DNA of 64,000 nt from Seonamhaeicola sediminis. GTDB lineage: Bacteria > Bacteroidota > Bacteroidia > Flavobacteriales > Flavobacteriaceae. Each line of letters opens with the position of its first letter. The stretch's first letter is position 1. The stretch is taken from the NCBI RefSeq assembly GCF_004358095.2, contig NZ_SMZJ02000003.1, forward strand, positions 1 through 64,000, given 5' to 3'. This document shows positions 34,023 to 44,800 of the stretch, piece after piece. The position numbers and the translations under genes were made by a program. The notes beneath the pieces are model-generated. The model was given only the letters and a program-made list of their open reading frames with translations. It was not told where the DNA came from and searched no databases.

Positions 34023-35378
34023 TTATCCAATTTCTTTAAGCATTAAGTCTAAACCTTCTCTTATTATCTTTTGATGTGGTTGTTTAGACACACAAACAAA
34101 TTCTGTTAAAGCGAAATCTTCAGGGGCTACTTCATACATTCCTAGAGCCTCCATTTCATCTAAGTCCTTATACATACAAGCCTTTAGGATTTGTAACGGA
34201 TAGATATCTAAAGGAAAAACCTCTTCATAGCCTCCAGTTACCACAAAAGCCCTGTGTTCACCATTAGTGTTTGTATTTAGATTGTATTCCTTTTTAGAGT
34301 TTAACCATGAAAATGTTAGTGCTCTTGAGGTAGACACTTTATTAAAAACAGGCTTAGTCCACCCAAATAATTCATAATCATCACCTTCAGGAATTACTGT
34401 TATTACATTACTGTAATAATCCAAAGCACCATCTGGTCTCACTTCTTTTCCACTCAACACATTACCAGAAATAATTCTAGAATTGGCTTCTTCAGATATG
34501 CCCTTATCATAAATCATAGTCGCTATTTCGCTACCTATTTTAGTAGTAAAATATCTTGGTTTTTCAACCAAAGAACCAGCTAAAGCAACAACACGTTCTG
34601 CATTAAATTTCCCAGTTAGCAACAACTCGCCAATAATAACTAAGTCTTGTGCGCTAACCGTCCAAACTACTTCACCCTTGTTAATAGGATCTACTTTATT
34701 TATTAAAGTTCCTACATTACCTGAGGGGTGCGGACCAGACACTTTGTGAATAGTTGCACCTGAAACAGATGATAAAGGTGAATTTGAATTTTTACCTACA
34801 GATATATGAACGGTTCCTTCGGTAAGCTTACCAATAGCTGTAACTGCCGCTTGTAGTTCTGCTTCTTTACCTTGTAACGCAAAATCTAAATCTGCTGCCA
34901 GCGGAGCACTAGCGTAACCCGACACAAAAATGGCTTTGGGTGCTTTCTCTGGATTTGCAATAACATCATAAGGGCGTTGTTTTATAAACGGCCAGCATCC
35001 AGATTTTAGTAGTTTGCCCAACACCTCTTCCTGTGTTGCGGCATCAACGTCAAGTTTGCCGTTATCCTGAAAGGTTTGTTTTTTATCGGCCTGAATTTTA
35101 ATAGCTAAAATTCTTCTTTTTGCTCCGCGAACAATTTCCGTAATTTCACCAGAAACTGGAGAAACAAATTTTACATTTTCGTTAGACTTGTCATAAAAAA
35201 CAGGTTCACCTGCTTTTAACTTAGCTCCAACTTTTAAAATCAATTTAGGAATAACGCCGTGAAAATCTTCAGGTCTAATGGTGCAAGTATTGCTAACAAT
35301 TGCCGTGTCTAAAGTTTTTTCGGCAGCACCTTTAAGATTAATGTCTAGACCTTTTTTAATGCGAATGTCGTTTGACAT
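34023..35378 (-). CDS. nqrA: Na+-translocating NADH:quinone reductase subunit A
   Basis: The soluble, cytoplasm-facing subunit of the NQR complex. I use the ATG at 35378 (451 residues, MSNDIRIKKGLDINLKG), which gives the usual N-terminus. The frame is open to 35531, but a -7 element at 35417-35424 lies inside that extension, and the extra residues resemble no NqrA. GATIHKVSGPHPSGNVGTLI and the C-terminal half with EEVFPLDIYPLQILKAC match the family. It starts the nqrABCDEF operon. Confidence 0.97.
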   Translation of the reverse strand: MSNDIRIKKGLDINLKGAAEKTLDTAIVSNTCTIRPEDFHGVIPKLILKVGAKLKAGEPVFYDKSNENVKFVSPVSGEITEIVRGAKRRILAIKIQADKKQTFQDNGKLDVDAATQEEVLGKLLKSGCWPFIKQRPYDVIANPEKAPKAIFVSGYASAPLAADLDFALQGKEAELQAAVTAIGKLTEGTVHISVGKNSNSPLSSVSGATIHKVSGPHPSGNVGTLINKVDPINKGEVVWTVSAQDLVIIGELLLTGKFNAERVVALAGSLVEKPRYFTTKIGSEIATMIYDKGISEEANSRIISGNVLSGKEVRPDGALDYYSNVITVIPEGDDYELFGWTKPVFNKVSTSRALTFSWLNSKKEYNLNTNTNGEHRAFVVTGGYEEVFPLDIYPLQILKACMYKDLDEMEALGMYEVAPEDFALTEFVCVSKQPHQKIIREGLDLMLKEIG

Positions 35379-35416
35379 ATTTTTTTTTATTGAAATTAGT
35401 TGTCTAAAAATCGGGG

Positions 35417-35424
35417 CAAAAATA
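35417..35424 (-). promoter_or_regulatory. -7 promoter element of the nqr operon
   Basis: The minus strand reads TATTTTTG, an exact TAnnTTTG match, 38 bases before the chosen nqrA ATG. It supports the start at 35378. Confidence 0.65.
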
Positions 35425-35533
35425 CAAATTAATAATACAGTTTCCCTAAAAATTAATAGATTTTTATGAACTTCATTACAAAACCCTTTTTGGGCATAAA
35501 ATTTGTTTACCTTTACATAAATCATATTCATTT

Positions 35534-36784
35534 ATGCAATTGAAATTTAAGGTATTTCTTCTGTTTTTATTCATTTTTTCCATTGGGTTTTGCCAAATAA
35601 AAGAGGTTACCCCACCAGATTACATTAAAACCATCAACTTTAAAGGTAACACTCCAGAAGTACAATTACCAGTTTTAAAATTAGGAGACCAATTAACGCT
35701 TGAATTTGATGCGCTCAACGGAAATGAAGATGATTTTTACTACAAAATACAACATTGTGATTTTGACTGGACACCTTCTATTTTAGCAAAAACTGAATAT
35801 TTGGATGGTTTTGACAACCAACGTATTAGGAACTATGAAAACTCTTTCAATACGCTTCAAATTTATTCAAATTACAAGTTAACCATCCCCAATCAATTTA
35901 CAACTAGATTAAAAAAGTCTGGCAACTATGTAATTGGTATTTACAATAGCTATGACGAATTAGTGTTTTCCAGAAAGTTTATGATTTATGAAGATAAAGC
36001 CAATGTTGGTTTAAACATAAAACGTTCTATGGATATTCAATACTTAGAAGAAAAACAACGTGTTGAAATAATAATTGCACCAAAAAACATACAGCTAAAT
36101 AACCCCATTCAAACAGTTAAAACACTTATAGTGCAAAATAATAATTTATATACAGCAATTTCTAATTTAAAGCCTCAATACACTGTTGGAAACCAACTTA
36201 TTTTTAAATATGATTCCCAAGCTAGTTTTTGGGGAGGCAATGAGTATTTTTATTTTGAAAACAAAGATGTTAGAGCCGCTAACAACGGTGTACAAAATAT
36301 AGATTTGCAAGACCTCTACCACGGTTATTTATTTACAAACACACAACGCAGTAATAATCCATACACTTACAACCCAGATATAAATGGAACTTACCTCATC
36401 ACTAATGTTGATGGGGGTGATCCCAGCATTGAATCAGATTATGTTTGGATACATTTCTCATTAAAGACTAATCCTGATTTTGACACCAATAAATCTGTTT
36501 TTATTTACGGTAATTTTAACAACTATGCCCTTAATGAAAGCAACAGGATGAGTTTTGATTCGAAAAGAGGCATCTATACAGGTGCTATGTTATTGAAACA
36601 AGGATTTTATAATTACAAGTATGTGACTATAGAAAATGATATTCTTAATGAAGGCGCTATAAGTGGCAATTTTTATCAAACCGAGAACAACTATAAAGTG
36701 CTTGTTTATTATAGAGACTTAGGTGCACGTTACGATAAAATAATTGGCTTAGGAGAAGCCTCTTCCATTAATATTAGCAACTAA
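35534..36784 (+). CDS. Type IX secretion system plug protein (DUF5103)
   Basis: A 416-residue exported protein with a signal peptide (about 1-20, ending FCQ). The N-terminal part (PDYIKTINFKGNTPEVQLPVLKLGDQLTLEFDAL, then YYKIQHCDFDWTPS) is the hallmark of the DUF5103 family, recognised as the plug protein of the T9SS outer-membrane translocon SprA. The C-terminal third (VFIYGNFNNYAL, then QGFYNYKYV) is beta-sandwich. It is divergent from nqrA and monocistronic. A T9SS cargo is encoded at 41826-46748 in the same window. Confidence 0.88.
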   Translation: MQLKFKVFLLFLFIFSIGFCQIKEVTPPDYIKTINFKGNTPEVQLPVLKLGDQLTLEFDALNGNEDDFYYKIQHCDFDWTPSILAKTEYLDGFDNQRIRNYENSFNTLQIYSNYKLTIPNQFTTRLKKSGNYVIGIYNSYDELVFSRKFMIYEDKANVGLNIKRSMDIQYLEEKQRVEIIIAPKNIQLNNPIQTVKTLIVQNNNLYTAISNLKPQYTVGNQLIFKYDSQASFWGGNEYFYFENKDVRAANNGVQNIDLQDLYHGYLFTNTQRSNNPYTYNPDINGTYLITNVDGGDPSIESDYVWIHFSLKTNPDFDTNKSVFIYGNFNNYALNESNRMSFDSKRGIYTGAMLLKQGFYNYKYVTIENDILNEGAISGNFYQTENNYKVLVYYRDLGARYDKIIGLGEASSINISN

Positions 36785-36830
36785 AACAGGTATTTTAACT
36801 ATTTTTTTGATTTCAAGATTTAAAAAATAT

Positions 36831-36838
36831 TATTTTTG
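36831..36838 (+). promoter_or_regulatory. -7 promoter element of apaG
   Basis: TATTTTTG, an exact TAnnTTTG match, lies 32 bases before the ATG at 36871. Confidence 0.55.
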
Positions 36839-36870
36839 TTAATTAAAACTATTGTATATCAATACTTAAC

Positions 36871-37257
36871 ATGGTACAACAAGTAACCAAAGGCATAAAA
36901 ATTTCAGTAGAAACTACTTTTGAAGGCTCATTTTATAGAAACTATAAAATACAATATGCTTTTGGTTATAAAATTACCATTGAAAACCAGGGAAAGGACT
37001 CTGTTCAATTACAATCACGCCATTGGGAAATTTTAGACGCCCTTAACAATGAAGAAATCGTTGATGGTGAAGGTGTTATTGGTAAGAAACCTGTTTTAAA
37101 ACCAGGAGAATCACATACCTACACATCTGGCTGTTTATTAACTTCCCCTTTTGGCGCTATGCAAGGATATTATACCATGGTAAACTTTACCACAACCAAA
37201 AAGTTTCAAGTAAATATTCCTACTTTTAAATTAAGCGCTCCTTTTGCTATAAACTAG
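36871..37257 (+). CDS. apaG: ApaG domain protein
   Basis: A 128-residue protein made of one ApaG beta-sandwich. Landmarks are YAFGYKITIENQGKDSVQLQSRHWEI, GEGVIGKKPVLKPGESHTYTSGC and TSPFGAMQGYYTMV. The family is often labelled Co2+/Mg2+ efflux protein, but the molecular role remains unclear. Its stop overlaps the stop of the converging DUF6695-like gene by 4 bases. It has its own promoter and no operon partner. Confidence 0.93.
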   Translation: MVQQVTKGIKISVETTFEGSFYRNYKIQYAFGYKITIENQGKDSVQLQSRHWEILDALNNEEIVDGEGVIGKKPVLKPGESHTYTSGCLLTSPFGAMQGYYTMVNFTTTKKFQVNIPTFKLSAPFAIN

Positions 37258-38246
37258 TAAATCCTTTCAAACCTGTAAACAGCACCATTCTGTTTAATAT
37301 GGAAGAATTTACAGTTAGAGTAATGTACAAACTCAAAACTTTCTTGATAGGAGAATCTATTATTCTCTACTTTAAAAAGAGCATCTACATCAACATGTCC
37401 ATAAGGAGATAATCTTCTAAATCGATATTCTAACTCCCTTTTAGTTTGGTGAAGTTCAAACCATGCACCAGCCGCAATACCAGAAAGCCACTGCCCACTT
37501 TCATGAACTTCATCATGATGTTTTGGCTCTAAAGTACCAATGAAATTTGGAGTGTGATCTTTTAATCTATCCAAAAAACATCGTAGGTTTTCACTTTTTT
37601 GAGAGCCCTTAAATTCAGAAACTATTCCGGTTTCAGACACTTCATAAACTTGGTTTTCAGTATCTGCCAATAGCACGTTACCTATTGTACTTGGTGTAAA
37701 CCATTTTGATTTTAAGAGTCTTTTTTTTACTATATTATCGGTAAGCCCTGCAATCAAACTATCTGTTACAAAACGCGCACAATTACAGGCATCCTTAATA
37801 AATGCGGCATAGCGTATAAAATGTTTTTCCTGCATCATGGTAATATGGGCTTTAGCCATTTTATAATCCACCGCGGTACATACTGAAGCTACCAATTTAC
37901 CATCACCGTGCGTTAGTCTGGGATTAGTTCCCAAAAACTTCAAAATGTTATTTAAGTTCTTAATTTGATTGTTTTCAATCTGAGCTTTTAGAGGTAAGTG
38001 AAGTTCATTATCTGTATCTCTACCACGTACGCGTCCTGTGGGTTCTGGTGTAATATATCTTCCAAAATCATGATACTCTAGCACACCCGTAGACTTTTCA
38101 ATTAACACCAATGCTGCATGACCTGCCCTTAAATAATTTTTCTTACCAACACCTAAATAGCGTAAAAATGGTGAAAACCACTCCTCTGAGACCATAACAA
38201 TAGTTTCGGGGTAAGCTAATGTTAAAATGATTCCAGTGTTATTCAT
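37254..38246 (-). CDS. DUF6695-like conserved protein
   Basis: A 330-residue protein without a signal peptide. The N-terminal half has SPFLRYLGVGKKNYLRAGHAALVLIEKSTGVLEYHDFGRY and ACNCARFVTDSLIAGL, a His/Cys arrangement compatible with a papain-like or NlpC/P60-type fold, although I cannot confirm a catalytic triad. I recognise it as the DUF6695 family. Its start overlaps the NRDE gene stop by 8 bases, so the two are translationally coupled. Confidence 0.75.
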   Translation of the reverse strand: MNNTGIILTLAYPETIVMVSEEWFSPFLRYLGVGKKNYLRAGHAALVLIEKSTGVLEYHDFGRYITPEPTGRVRGRDTDNELHLPLKAQIENNQIKNLNNILKFLGTNPRLTHGDGKLVASVCTAVDYKMAKAHITMMQEKHFIRYAAFIKDACNCARFVTDSLIAGLTDNIVKKRLLKSKWFTPSTIGNVLLADTENQVYEVSETGIVSEFKGSQKSENLRCFLDRLKDHTPNFIGTLEPKHHDEVHESGQWLSGIAAGAWFELHQTKRELEYRFRRLSPYGHVDVDALFKVENNRFSYQESFEFVHYSNCKFFHIKQNGAVYRFERIY

Positions 38247-38964
38247 TAACTATTTGTGGTAAATTAAACGTTTTATTTGCAATGGTTCCATTTTGCAGAT
38301 TTTCATATGACATCTCTATGGTATCACCTTGTTTTTCTACTTGGGTTATACTAGTTGTTTTAACAAACCCCCTATCCATTACAACACCGTAATCCTTGTT
38401 ATCACTAGCTGCGTTGTTATGAAAACTTAAAATAGATTCGGCATTCAACTCATTATTAGCTTTAAAATCATTAAACCATTGTTGACGCTCTAGTTTCATA
38501 TTTTCAGAATACAATGTTGATGAGGACCATAATTTGCTAGCTATTGGTAATTCTTCAAAATGCTTTTTATTGCCGTCCCAAACCAATTCCATAAATTTCA
38601 ACTTTTGACTCCAATCTACCAGCACCATGGTGAAAGGCTCAATGTCATTCAAATTATAAGCCTCAATAGTAGAAATTATATTTTCTAAAATCAAAAAATC
38701 TTTAGCAACAACTCCTCTACTCTTTCTATAGCTGGCTTTACGTTCATGAATTTTAAAACCTCCGTTTAATACACAAACCAGTCGGTTCTTTTCACTCACC
38801 CCTATCCAAGTTCCTCCAGATAGTTCATCTTTAGGAAATAACGTTTTCACACCTTGTATATGATAAAACTCGGGTGATAAAGAAACCCTATTGGGAGCTT
38901 CATCTCTATTAGATGTTAAAATAAAATTCTTTGTTCCTTGAGGAATAATAGTAACCGTACACAT
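38239..38964 (-). CDS. NRDE family protein (TANGO2-like)
   Basis: I start at the ATG at 38964 (241 residues), because the family begins MCTV with the Cys in position 2; the frame is open 16 codons further. The name-giving NRDE follows in LTSNRDEAPNR, and LSGGTWIGVSEKNRLVCVLNGG matches the TANGO2/NRDE Ntn-hydrolase-like core. Cys2 would become the N-terminal nucleophile after Met removal. The reaction is unknown. It is the first gene of a two-gene operon with the DUF6695-like gene. Confidence 0.88.
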   Translation of the reverse strand: MCTVTIIPQGTKNFILTSNRDEAPNRVSLSPEFYHIQGVKTLFPKDELSGGTWIGVSEKNRLVCVLNGGFKIHERKASYRKSRGVVAKDFLILENIISTIEAYNLNDIEPFTMVLVDWSQKLKFMELVWDGNKKHFEELPIASKLWSSSTLYSENMKLERQQWFNDFKANNELNAESILSFHNNAASDNKDYGVVMDRGFVKTTSITQVEKQGDTIEMSYENLQNGTIANKTFNLPQIVNE

Positions 38965-39065
38965 AAAAGTTGTAGTCTTAATACCGTGAAGCAACTTACA
39001 AAAAATAAACAAAAATTAACTTGAATTTAAGAAGTTCTCACCTTAACAAACAATTAAATTATTCG

Positions 39066-39073
39066 TAAATTTG
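39066..39073 (+). promoter_or_regulatory. -7 promoter element of the P5C dehydrogenase gene
   Basis: TAAATTTG, an exact TAnnTTTG match, lies 42 bases before the ATG at 39116. Confidence 0.6.
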
Positions 39074-39115
39074 CAGTCAATTCACTGAATTATTTTTAAC
39101 AAAAATAGATTAAAT

Positions 39116-40741
39116 ATGGGAAAAGGATTTTTTAATGTGCCAATTGCAGTCAATGAAACAGTAAAAAGTTATGCTCCTGGTTCTCCAGAGCGTAACACTG
39201 TTTTACATGCCTACAAAGAGATGATTAACAATAAAATTGATGTACCCTTATATATAAATGGAAAAGATATTAAAACAGGAAATACTAGAACCATGTCTCC
39301 CCCGCATGATCATCAACATATTGTAGGCACATATCATTTAGCTAAACAAATTCATGTTAAAGAAGCTATCTCAACCGCATTGGAAGCTAGAAAAACTTGG
39401 TCTCAAATGCCATGGGAACAACGTGCTGCCATATTTTTACGTGCTGCTGAATTAATTGCAGGACCTTATAGAGCCAAAATAAATGCAGCAACTATGATAG
39501 CACAATCTAAAACAATCCATCAAGCTGAAATTGATTCTGCATGTGAATTGATAGATTTCTTAAGATTCAACGTTCAATTCATGACTGATATATATACTGA
39601 ACAACCCGAGAGCACCAGTGATGCATGGAACCGAGTAGAATATAGACCTCTAGAGGGATTCACCTATGCTGTTACACCTTTCAACTTTACAGCTATTGCA
39701 GGGAATTTACCCGCATGTATGGCACTTATGGGTAATGTAGTGGTTTGGAAACCAAGTGACAGCCAAATATATTCTGCAAAAGTTATAATGGATGTATTTA
39801 AAGAAGCTGGCGTTCCTGCAGGAGTTATTAATGTTATTTTTGGAGACCCAGTAATGATAACCAATACCGTTTTAGAAAGTCCAGATTTTTCTGGATTGCA
39901 TTTTACGGGTTCTACCTTTATATTCAAAGAGCTTTGGAAACAAATAGGAAACAATATTCACAATTATAAGACTTACCCTAGAATTGTTGGCGAAACCGGG
40001 GGTAAAGACTTCATAATAGCACATAAATCTGCCAACCCAAAACAGGTAGCAACAGCCATTTCTAGAGGTGCTTTTGAATTTCAAGGACAAAAATGTAGTG
40101 CCGCCTCAAGAGCATACATACCAGAAAGTTTATGGGAGGATGTAAAAAACTATGTCATTGAAGATGTGAACTCTTTTAAAATGGGGTCTCCAGAAGATAT
40201 GAGCAATTTCATTACAGCAGTAATTCATGAGGGGTCTTTTGACAAACTTGCTAAGTACATTGACCAAGCTGAAGCTGATAGTGATGCAGACATTGTTGTT
40301 GGCGGTGGGTATAACAAAAGTAAAGGCTACTTTATTGAGCCAACAGTTATTGTAACTTCCAACCCCAAATATGCTACGATGTGCACAGAGTTATTTGGAC
40401 CTGTAATCACCATCTACGTTTATAAAGATGAAGATTATTCCGAAACCTTAAAACTTGTAGATGAAACAAGTGAATACGCCTTAACGGGAGCTATTTTATC
40501 TAGAGATAGATACGCTATTGTTGAAGCAACAAATATTTTACAAAATAGCGCTGGTAACTTTTATATAAATGACAAACCAACCGGAGCCGTAGTTGGACAA
40601 CAGCCATTTGGTGGTGCCAGAGCTTCTGGAACCAATGATAAAGCTGGTAGCGCACAAAATCTTTTGAGATGGGTTTCTCCAAGATTGATAAAAGAAACAT
40701 TTGTCACGCCTGAAGATTACAGGTACCCTTTTTTGGGCTAG
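39116..40741 (+). CDS. pruA: L-glutamate gamma-semialdehyde (1-pyrroline-5-carboxylate) dehydrogenase
   Basis: This enzyme oxidises glutamate semialdehyde to glutamate with NAD+, the second step of proline breakdown. The 541-residue length and N-terminus match the monofunctional type (no PutA fusion). The ALDH core is complete: TPFNFTAIAGNLP, FTGSTFIFKELWK, the general base in VGETGGKDF (near 292) and the nucleophile in FQGQKCSAASR (about Cys326). The C-terminal FGGARASGTNDKAG is specific to this subfamily. A proline dehydrogenase gene is not in the window. A strong terminator follows. Confidence 0.96.
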   Translation: MGKGFFNVPIAVNETVKSYAPGSPERNTVLHAYKEMINNKIDVPLYINGKDIKTGNTRTMSPPHDHQHIVGTYHLAKQIHVKEAISTALEARKTWSQMPWEQRAAIFLRAAELIAGPYRAKINAATMIAQSKTIHQAEIDSACELIDFLRFNVQFMTDIYTEQPESTSDAWNRVEYRPLEGFTYAVTPFNFTAIAGNLPACMALMGNVVVWKPSDSQIYSAKVIMDVFKEAGVPAGVINVIFGDPVMITNTVLESPDFSGLHFTGSTFIFKELWKQIGNNIHNYKTYPRIVGETGGKDFIIAHKSANPKQVATAISRGAFEFQGQKCSAASRAYIPESLWEDVKNYVIEDVNSFKMGSPEDMSNFITAVIHEGSFDKLAKYIDQAEADSDADIVVGGGYNKSKGYFIEPTVIVTSNPKYATMCTELFGPVITIYVYKDEDYSETLKLVDETSEYALTGAILSRDRYAIVEATNILQNSAGNFYINDKPTGAVVGQQPFGGARASGTNDKAGSAQNLLRWVSPRLIKETFVTPEDYRYPFLG

Positions 40742-40766
40742 TATTAAACTTTCAACAATGATATTA

Positions 40767-40796
40767 AAAAGTAATCAGAAAAATCTGATTACTTTT
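40767..40796 (+). terminator. Terminator of pruA
   Basis: A 13-bp perfect stem AAAAGTAATCAGA / TCTGATTACTTTT around AAAA lies 25 bases after the stop. Confidence 0.9.
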
Positions 40797-40872
40797 ATTT
40801 GTTTTTTTGAATGAAAATTTAACTATCTTTCCAATAAAATTGCGGCATATTATTTGATGCTTTAACTGGCAT

Positions 40873-41829
40873 ATGAAAAGAGTCCTACTTATTTTATTAT
40901 TTACACTTCCCATTTTGTCTTTTGGGCAAGCAAATAAATTCTACAGAAAAGCCCTTAGAACCATTGATTCTGAAGAAAAAATAAAGCTACTTGATGAAGC
41001 TATTGCCTTAGATCCCAACCACCTTGATGCCTATTTTCAAAGGGCCTTAGCTAAAAATGACCTAGGGGATTTTAATGGAGCTATTGTTGATTATTCAAAA
41101 ATTATTCTAAATAAACCTGATGCAGACAGCTACTTTAATAGAGGTAATTCTAGATTTAGTTTAAAAGATTTTGTTGGAGCTAAAAATGATTATGCTAAAG
41201 CCTTTGAACTTGACCCCAATTTTATTGATGCCTTATATAGTTTAGCTTGTGTTAAATATGACTTGGAAGAGTACAAAGACGCTATCAAAGATTTTAATGA
41301 AATTTTGAAAGTAGCCCCTAATTTTCCCGAAGTTTATATGCTAAGAGCGGCATCATACAAAGCGCTTGAAATGCCAAAAGCAGCCTTGAAAGATTATATA
41401 TTAGCCATATATATATCACCAAATGCTAACACCTATTACAACCGTGGTGTATTTTATCTGGAGATAAATAATTATACCAAAGCAATTAAAGATTTAACCA
41501 AATCTCTTCGCTATAATGACAATAACACGTTTGCCTATTTTTATAGAGGCACTGCTCATCTTCTTTCAGGAAAATATAACAAAGCTATTGACGATTTCAC
41601 CAATGCCTTAGCATTTGATTCTATGGACTTTGATGCTCTTTTAGGATTAGCGTTGTCTTATCATAAAATAAATGATATTTCCAATGCAAACCTTTATTTG
41701 AAAAAGGTGAATAGTATTTTGAACCCCGAGGGTGTTGAAAATTCCATTGATTTATATGAGAATACCTATTGGTATCAAAATCAGTATTACTTTTTTATAA
41801 ATAATATTAAACCCTCAATTAAACACTAA
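40873..41829 (+). CDS. Exported tetratricopeptide repeat protein
   Basis: A 318-residue protein with a signal peptide (about 1-19, ending SFGQ). At least seven TPR units follow, for example AIALDPNHLDAYFQRALAK, YAKAFELDPNFIDALYSLA and KSLRYNDNNTFAYFYRGTA, covering almost all of the mature chain. It is a scaffold for protein interactions in the periplasm or at the envelope; partners unknown. Its stop overlaps the stop of the converging T9SS cargo gene by 4 bases. Confidence 0.92.
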   Translation: MKRVLLILLFTLPILSFGQANKFYRKALRTIDSEEKIKLLDEAIALDPNHLDAYFQRALAKNDLGDFNGAIVDYSKIILNKPDADSYFNRGNSRFSLKDFVGAKNDYAKAFELDPNFIDALYSLACVKYDLEEYKDAIKDFNEILKVAPNFPEVYMLRAASYKALEMPKAALKDYILAIYISPNANTYYNRGVFYLEINNYTKAIKDLTKSLRYNDNNTFAYFYRGTAHLLSGKYNKAIDDFTNALAFDSMDFDALLGLALSYHKINDISNANLYLKKVNSILNPEGVENSIDLYENTYWYQNQYYFFINNIKPSIKH

Positions 41830-44800
41830 AAATCACTTCCTAAAACAACCTTATTGCTGACAACACCTTTTTTGGTCGTTATTACAAGTACATATATTCC
41901 TGGTCTAATATTTAAAGTATGAGATGAGTTTTCTAAATGCAAATCATCAGACACAACCTTATTTCCTTGAAAATCAAATAATTGAACACCAATTATCTTA
42001 TTTTGAATTGAATTGGTTTCTAACTTAAGTTCAGAATTTAACATATTATATTGTGTAGAAACTTTAATTGCGTTCGATTCCTTACTAATAAATCCGTCAG
42101 AAGGTTCAAATACTAATGAGAATCTATCACTATACACTCCCGAACTTAATGATACTTGAAAACCCTCACTATTAATCAAAAAAGTTTCATTAGTCTCTTT
42201 ATCTAATAAGTAGGCATTACCACTATAATTCTCAAACGAGTCTACTTTTATTAAAACATTACCACTATTTTCAATATTTAACCCTAATGGATATTCTTTA
42301 GTACTATCAAAACTTGACACACCTTGAATCACAAATTTTTGACCATCTAATATCCAATACATATCATCTTTATTAATATCTACCAATAAGGCATCATAAC
42401 CAAGATCAAAACTATCAGTAGCATGATTATCTGCTCCAATTAAAAGTTGTCTTTTATATCCTTTAGATGAAACAAACTGTAATCTAATTTTAGGCCTCGA
42501 GTCTTTTTTTACAACTTCTACTTGCTTTGACTTATTATTAGACTTAAAAAATAGTGACCCATCATTTATTCCTGTATATCCTTCTCTAACAAAAACACGT
42601 TGACTATTTTTAAAGGTAATGGTTCCTCCTTCTACTGTAGAGGTAGTACCACTTAACCCCGAAGGAAGTTCGGTACTAACAAAAAAACCTTGCCCAACCG
42701 GGATATACTTTTCAGGTATTTTCCCTCCTCCAACTTCTGGCAACGAATTGTCAATAAGATCATCAGTAGCATAAGCCTCAGTGCCACCCATAAGTGTGTA
42801 AGTAGCATATCCCCCAACATAATCTTTCATGTAATGAGAATCAACATCTCCAAAATGGTGCCAAAAATATAATGCTCCATTTATAACATTATCTGTATTT
42901 CTACCTATTTCACCATTAATAGTTTCGGTAGATTTAATATTATCCAATATAAATTCGTCAGCATCTATAGCACATGGATATGGATTTCCTATTAATCTCT
43001 CAACATCTCCTGAAGACTTATCTAATTCTAATATAATATTACCATTGTTCGGCAACCCTTTAAATACATAATTTTGATTGTTACTAACGGCCACAGACCC
43101 AGATGTACCTTTCATTGTATAGCCCTCACCCGGAAGTAATGGCGAATTTTCATTTAAAGAAGTCCAAGAACTCATATCTCCAACAGCCCCATAAAACTTA
43201 TAAAGCCAATAAGTACTTACAACTCTAGGTATTGACGGTGTATCAGAATCGGCTGCGTTATAACTACTATCAAAATCAATACTTTGATAAGAAGAAGAAT
43301 CTGTTCCATCATTAAGAACACCAGAAATAGTATAATTTGGGTTTTCTCGTGCCATACCAGTACCTCTTGTGCTAGTATTACCAGAAATAGGCCCTACTGA
43401 AGACGACCAATAATTATAATTATATGCATTAGCAGTACCTTGTTGATCTCTTTCAATATAGCCACCGCTATCAGCATCAAGCACACTTCCTTCATCTTGT
43501 ATTAATTGAGACTCCCCCACTAAGTCTATAACACCATCAATCTCTAAATAATGTGTTACTCTTAAGCTTTGTCCATCGTTATTCTCAATTGGGGAAACAA
43601 CCACAGGGTCTGCAATTGTTAATGTTCCAACTGTTTGTATTAAACCTAAAACAGTTATATCCTTATCTCCCGAGGTAATATCATGTCCTATTTCAACAAT
43701 ATTCCAATCTATATAAGTACTACCATCTAAACTTAAAGCGTTTGGAGCTATCTGGTCTGAGCTATTAGCCCATGTTGCTGAATTTCCCCATTCTCCACCT
43801 GCCACAGACACATAAGGCACCGGAATAGTTTGGTCTTCAACTAATGTTTTATCTTTATCTAAATATTTTAATCTTAAAAAGTTTCTGTCATCTGTTAAAC
43901 CCTCAATAGTTGAACCGTAAAATGCGTTGAAATCATAATATGCTTTTAGTTTACTCCATGGAATTGAAGCTACTTCGTTACTGGAGGCGTCTTGAGGCAG
44001 TGACTTTCCGGTCACAAAATCTCCTGTTCCCTTTTCTATTTCTTGGTTCATTAAATATCTTATCTGAGACTGGGTTAAACCCTGATCCCATACATATATC
44101 TCATCTATGTCTCCTAAAAAAGGGTTTGTTATATTATTCTTATCAACATAAATAGCACCAACCGAAAATCTATTGTAGTTTGGAGATGGTGCTACCACGT
44201 TTTGTTCTGACTTGTCTAAAACCCCATCTACATATAGAAATATCGTTCCACTATTATAAACAAAAGTTACTTGATGCCATTTATCATCATTCAAAACCAT
44301 TGTAGAAGTAAACCTTGGTGTTACATCATCATCAACCATAACCTCAATTTGGTGAGAACTATTTAATCTTAGTTGAAGTTTACTACCCTTAGCCATGATT
44401 GTTCTAGTACTTGTTTGTGTTGAATTAGCTTTAACCCAAGCAGAAATAGTAAAATCATTAATATTGAGGTTTAAATCATACTCTCCAACCAAATAGTCTC
44501 CAGATGCAATATTTACAGAATGATTTTCTTCAAGTTTTGAAACCTTTCCAAACGTAAAAAATTTAGTCCCATCAAAATCGTACCAAGTTTGAAGATTAGA
44601 AGCCTCATCAGATTTCAATGGTATAACATCAATGATATCTGTATCAGCAAAATTGGCATTATCTGCCACAATTAATGCATATTCCTCATCTACTCCTAAA
44701 GCAAAACTACTAAAAGCAGCAGATGGTATAGAAACAAACACATTACCAACATCACTGCTACCATCTTCCAAAGATTCTACAATCTTCCATTTTCTATTTA

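Noticed and set aside
41821-41829. Frameshift or fusion between the TPR and T9SS cargo genes
   Set aside because: The genes are on opposite strands and only their stop codons overlap, a normal convergent arrangement.
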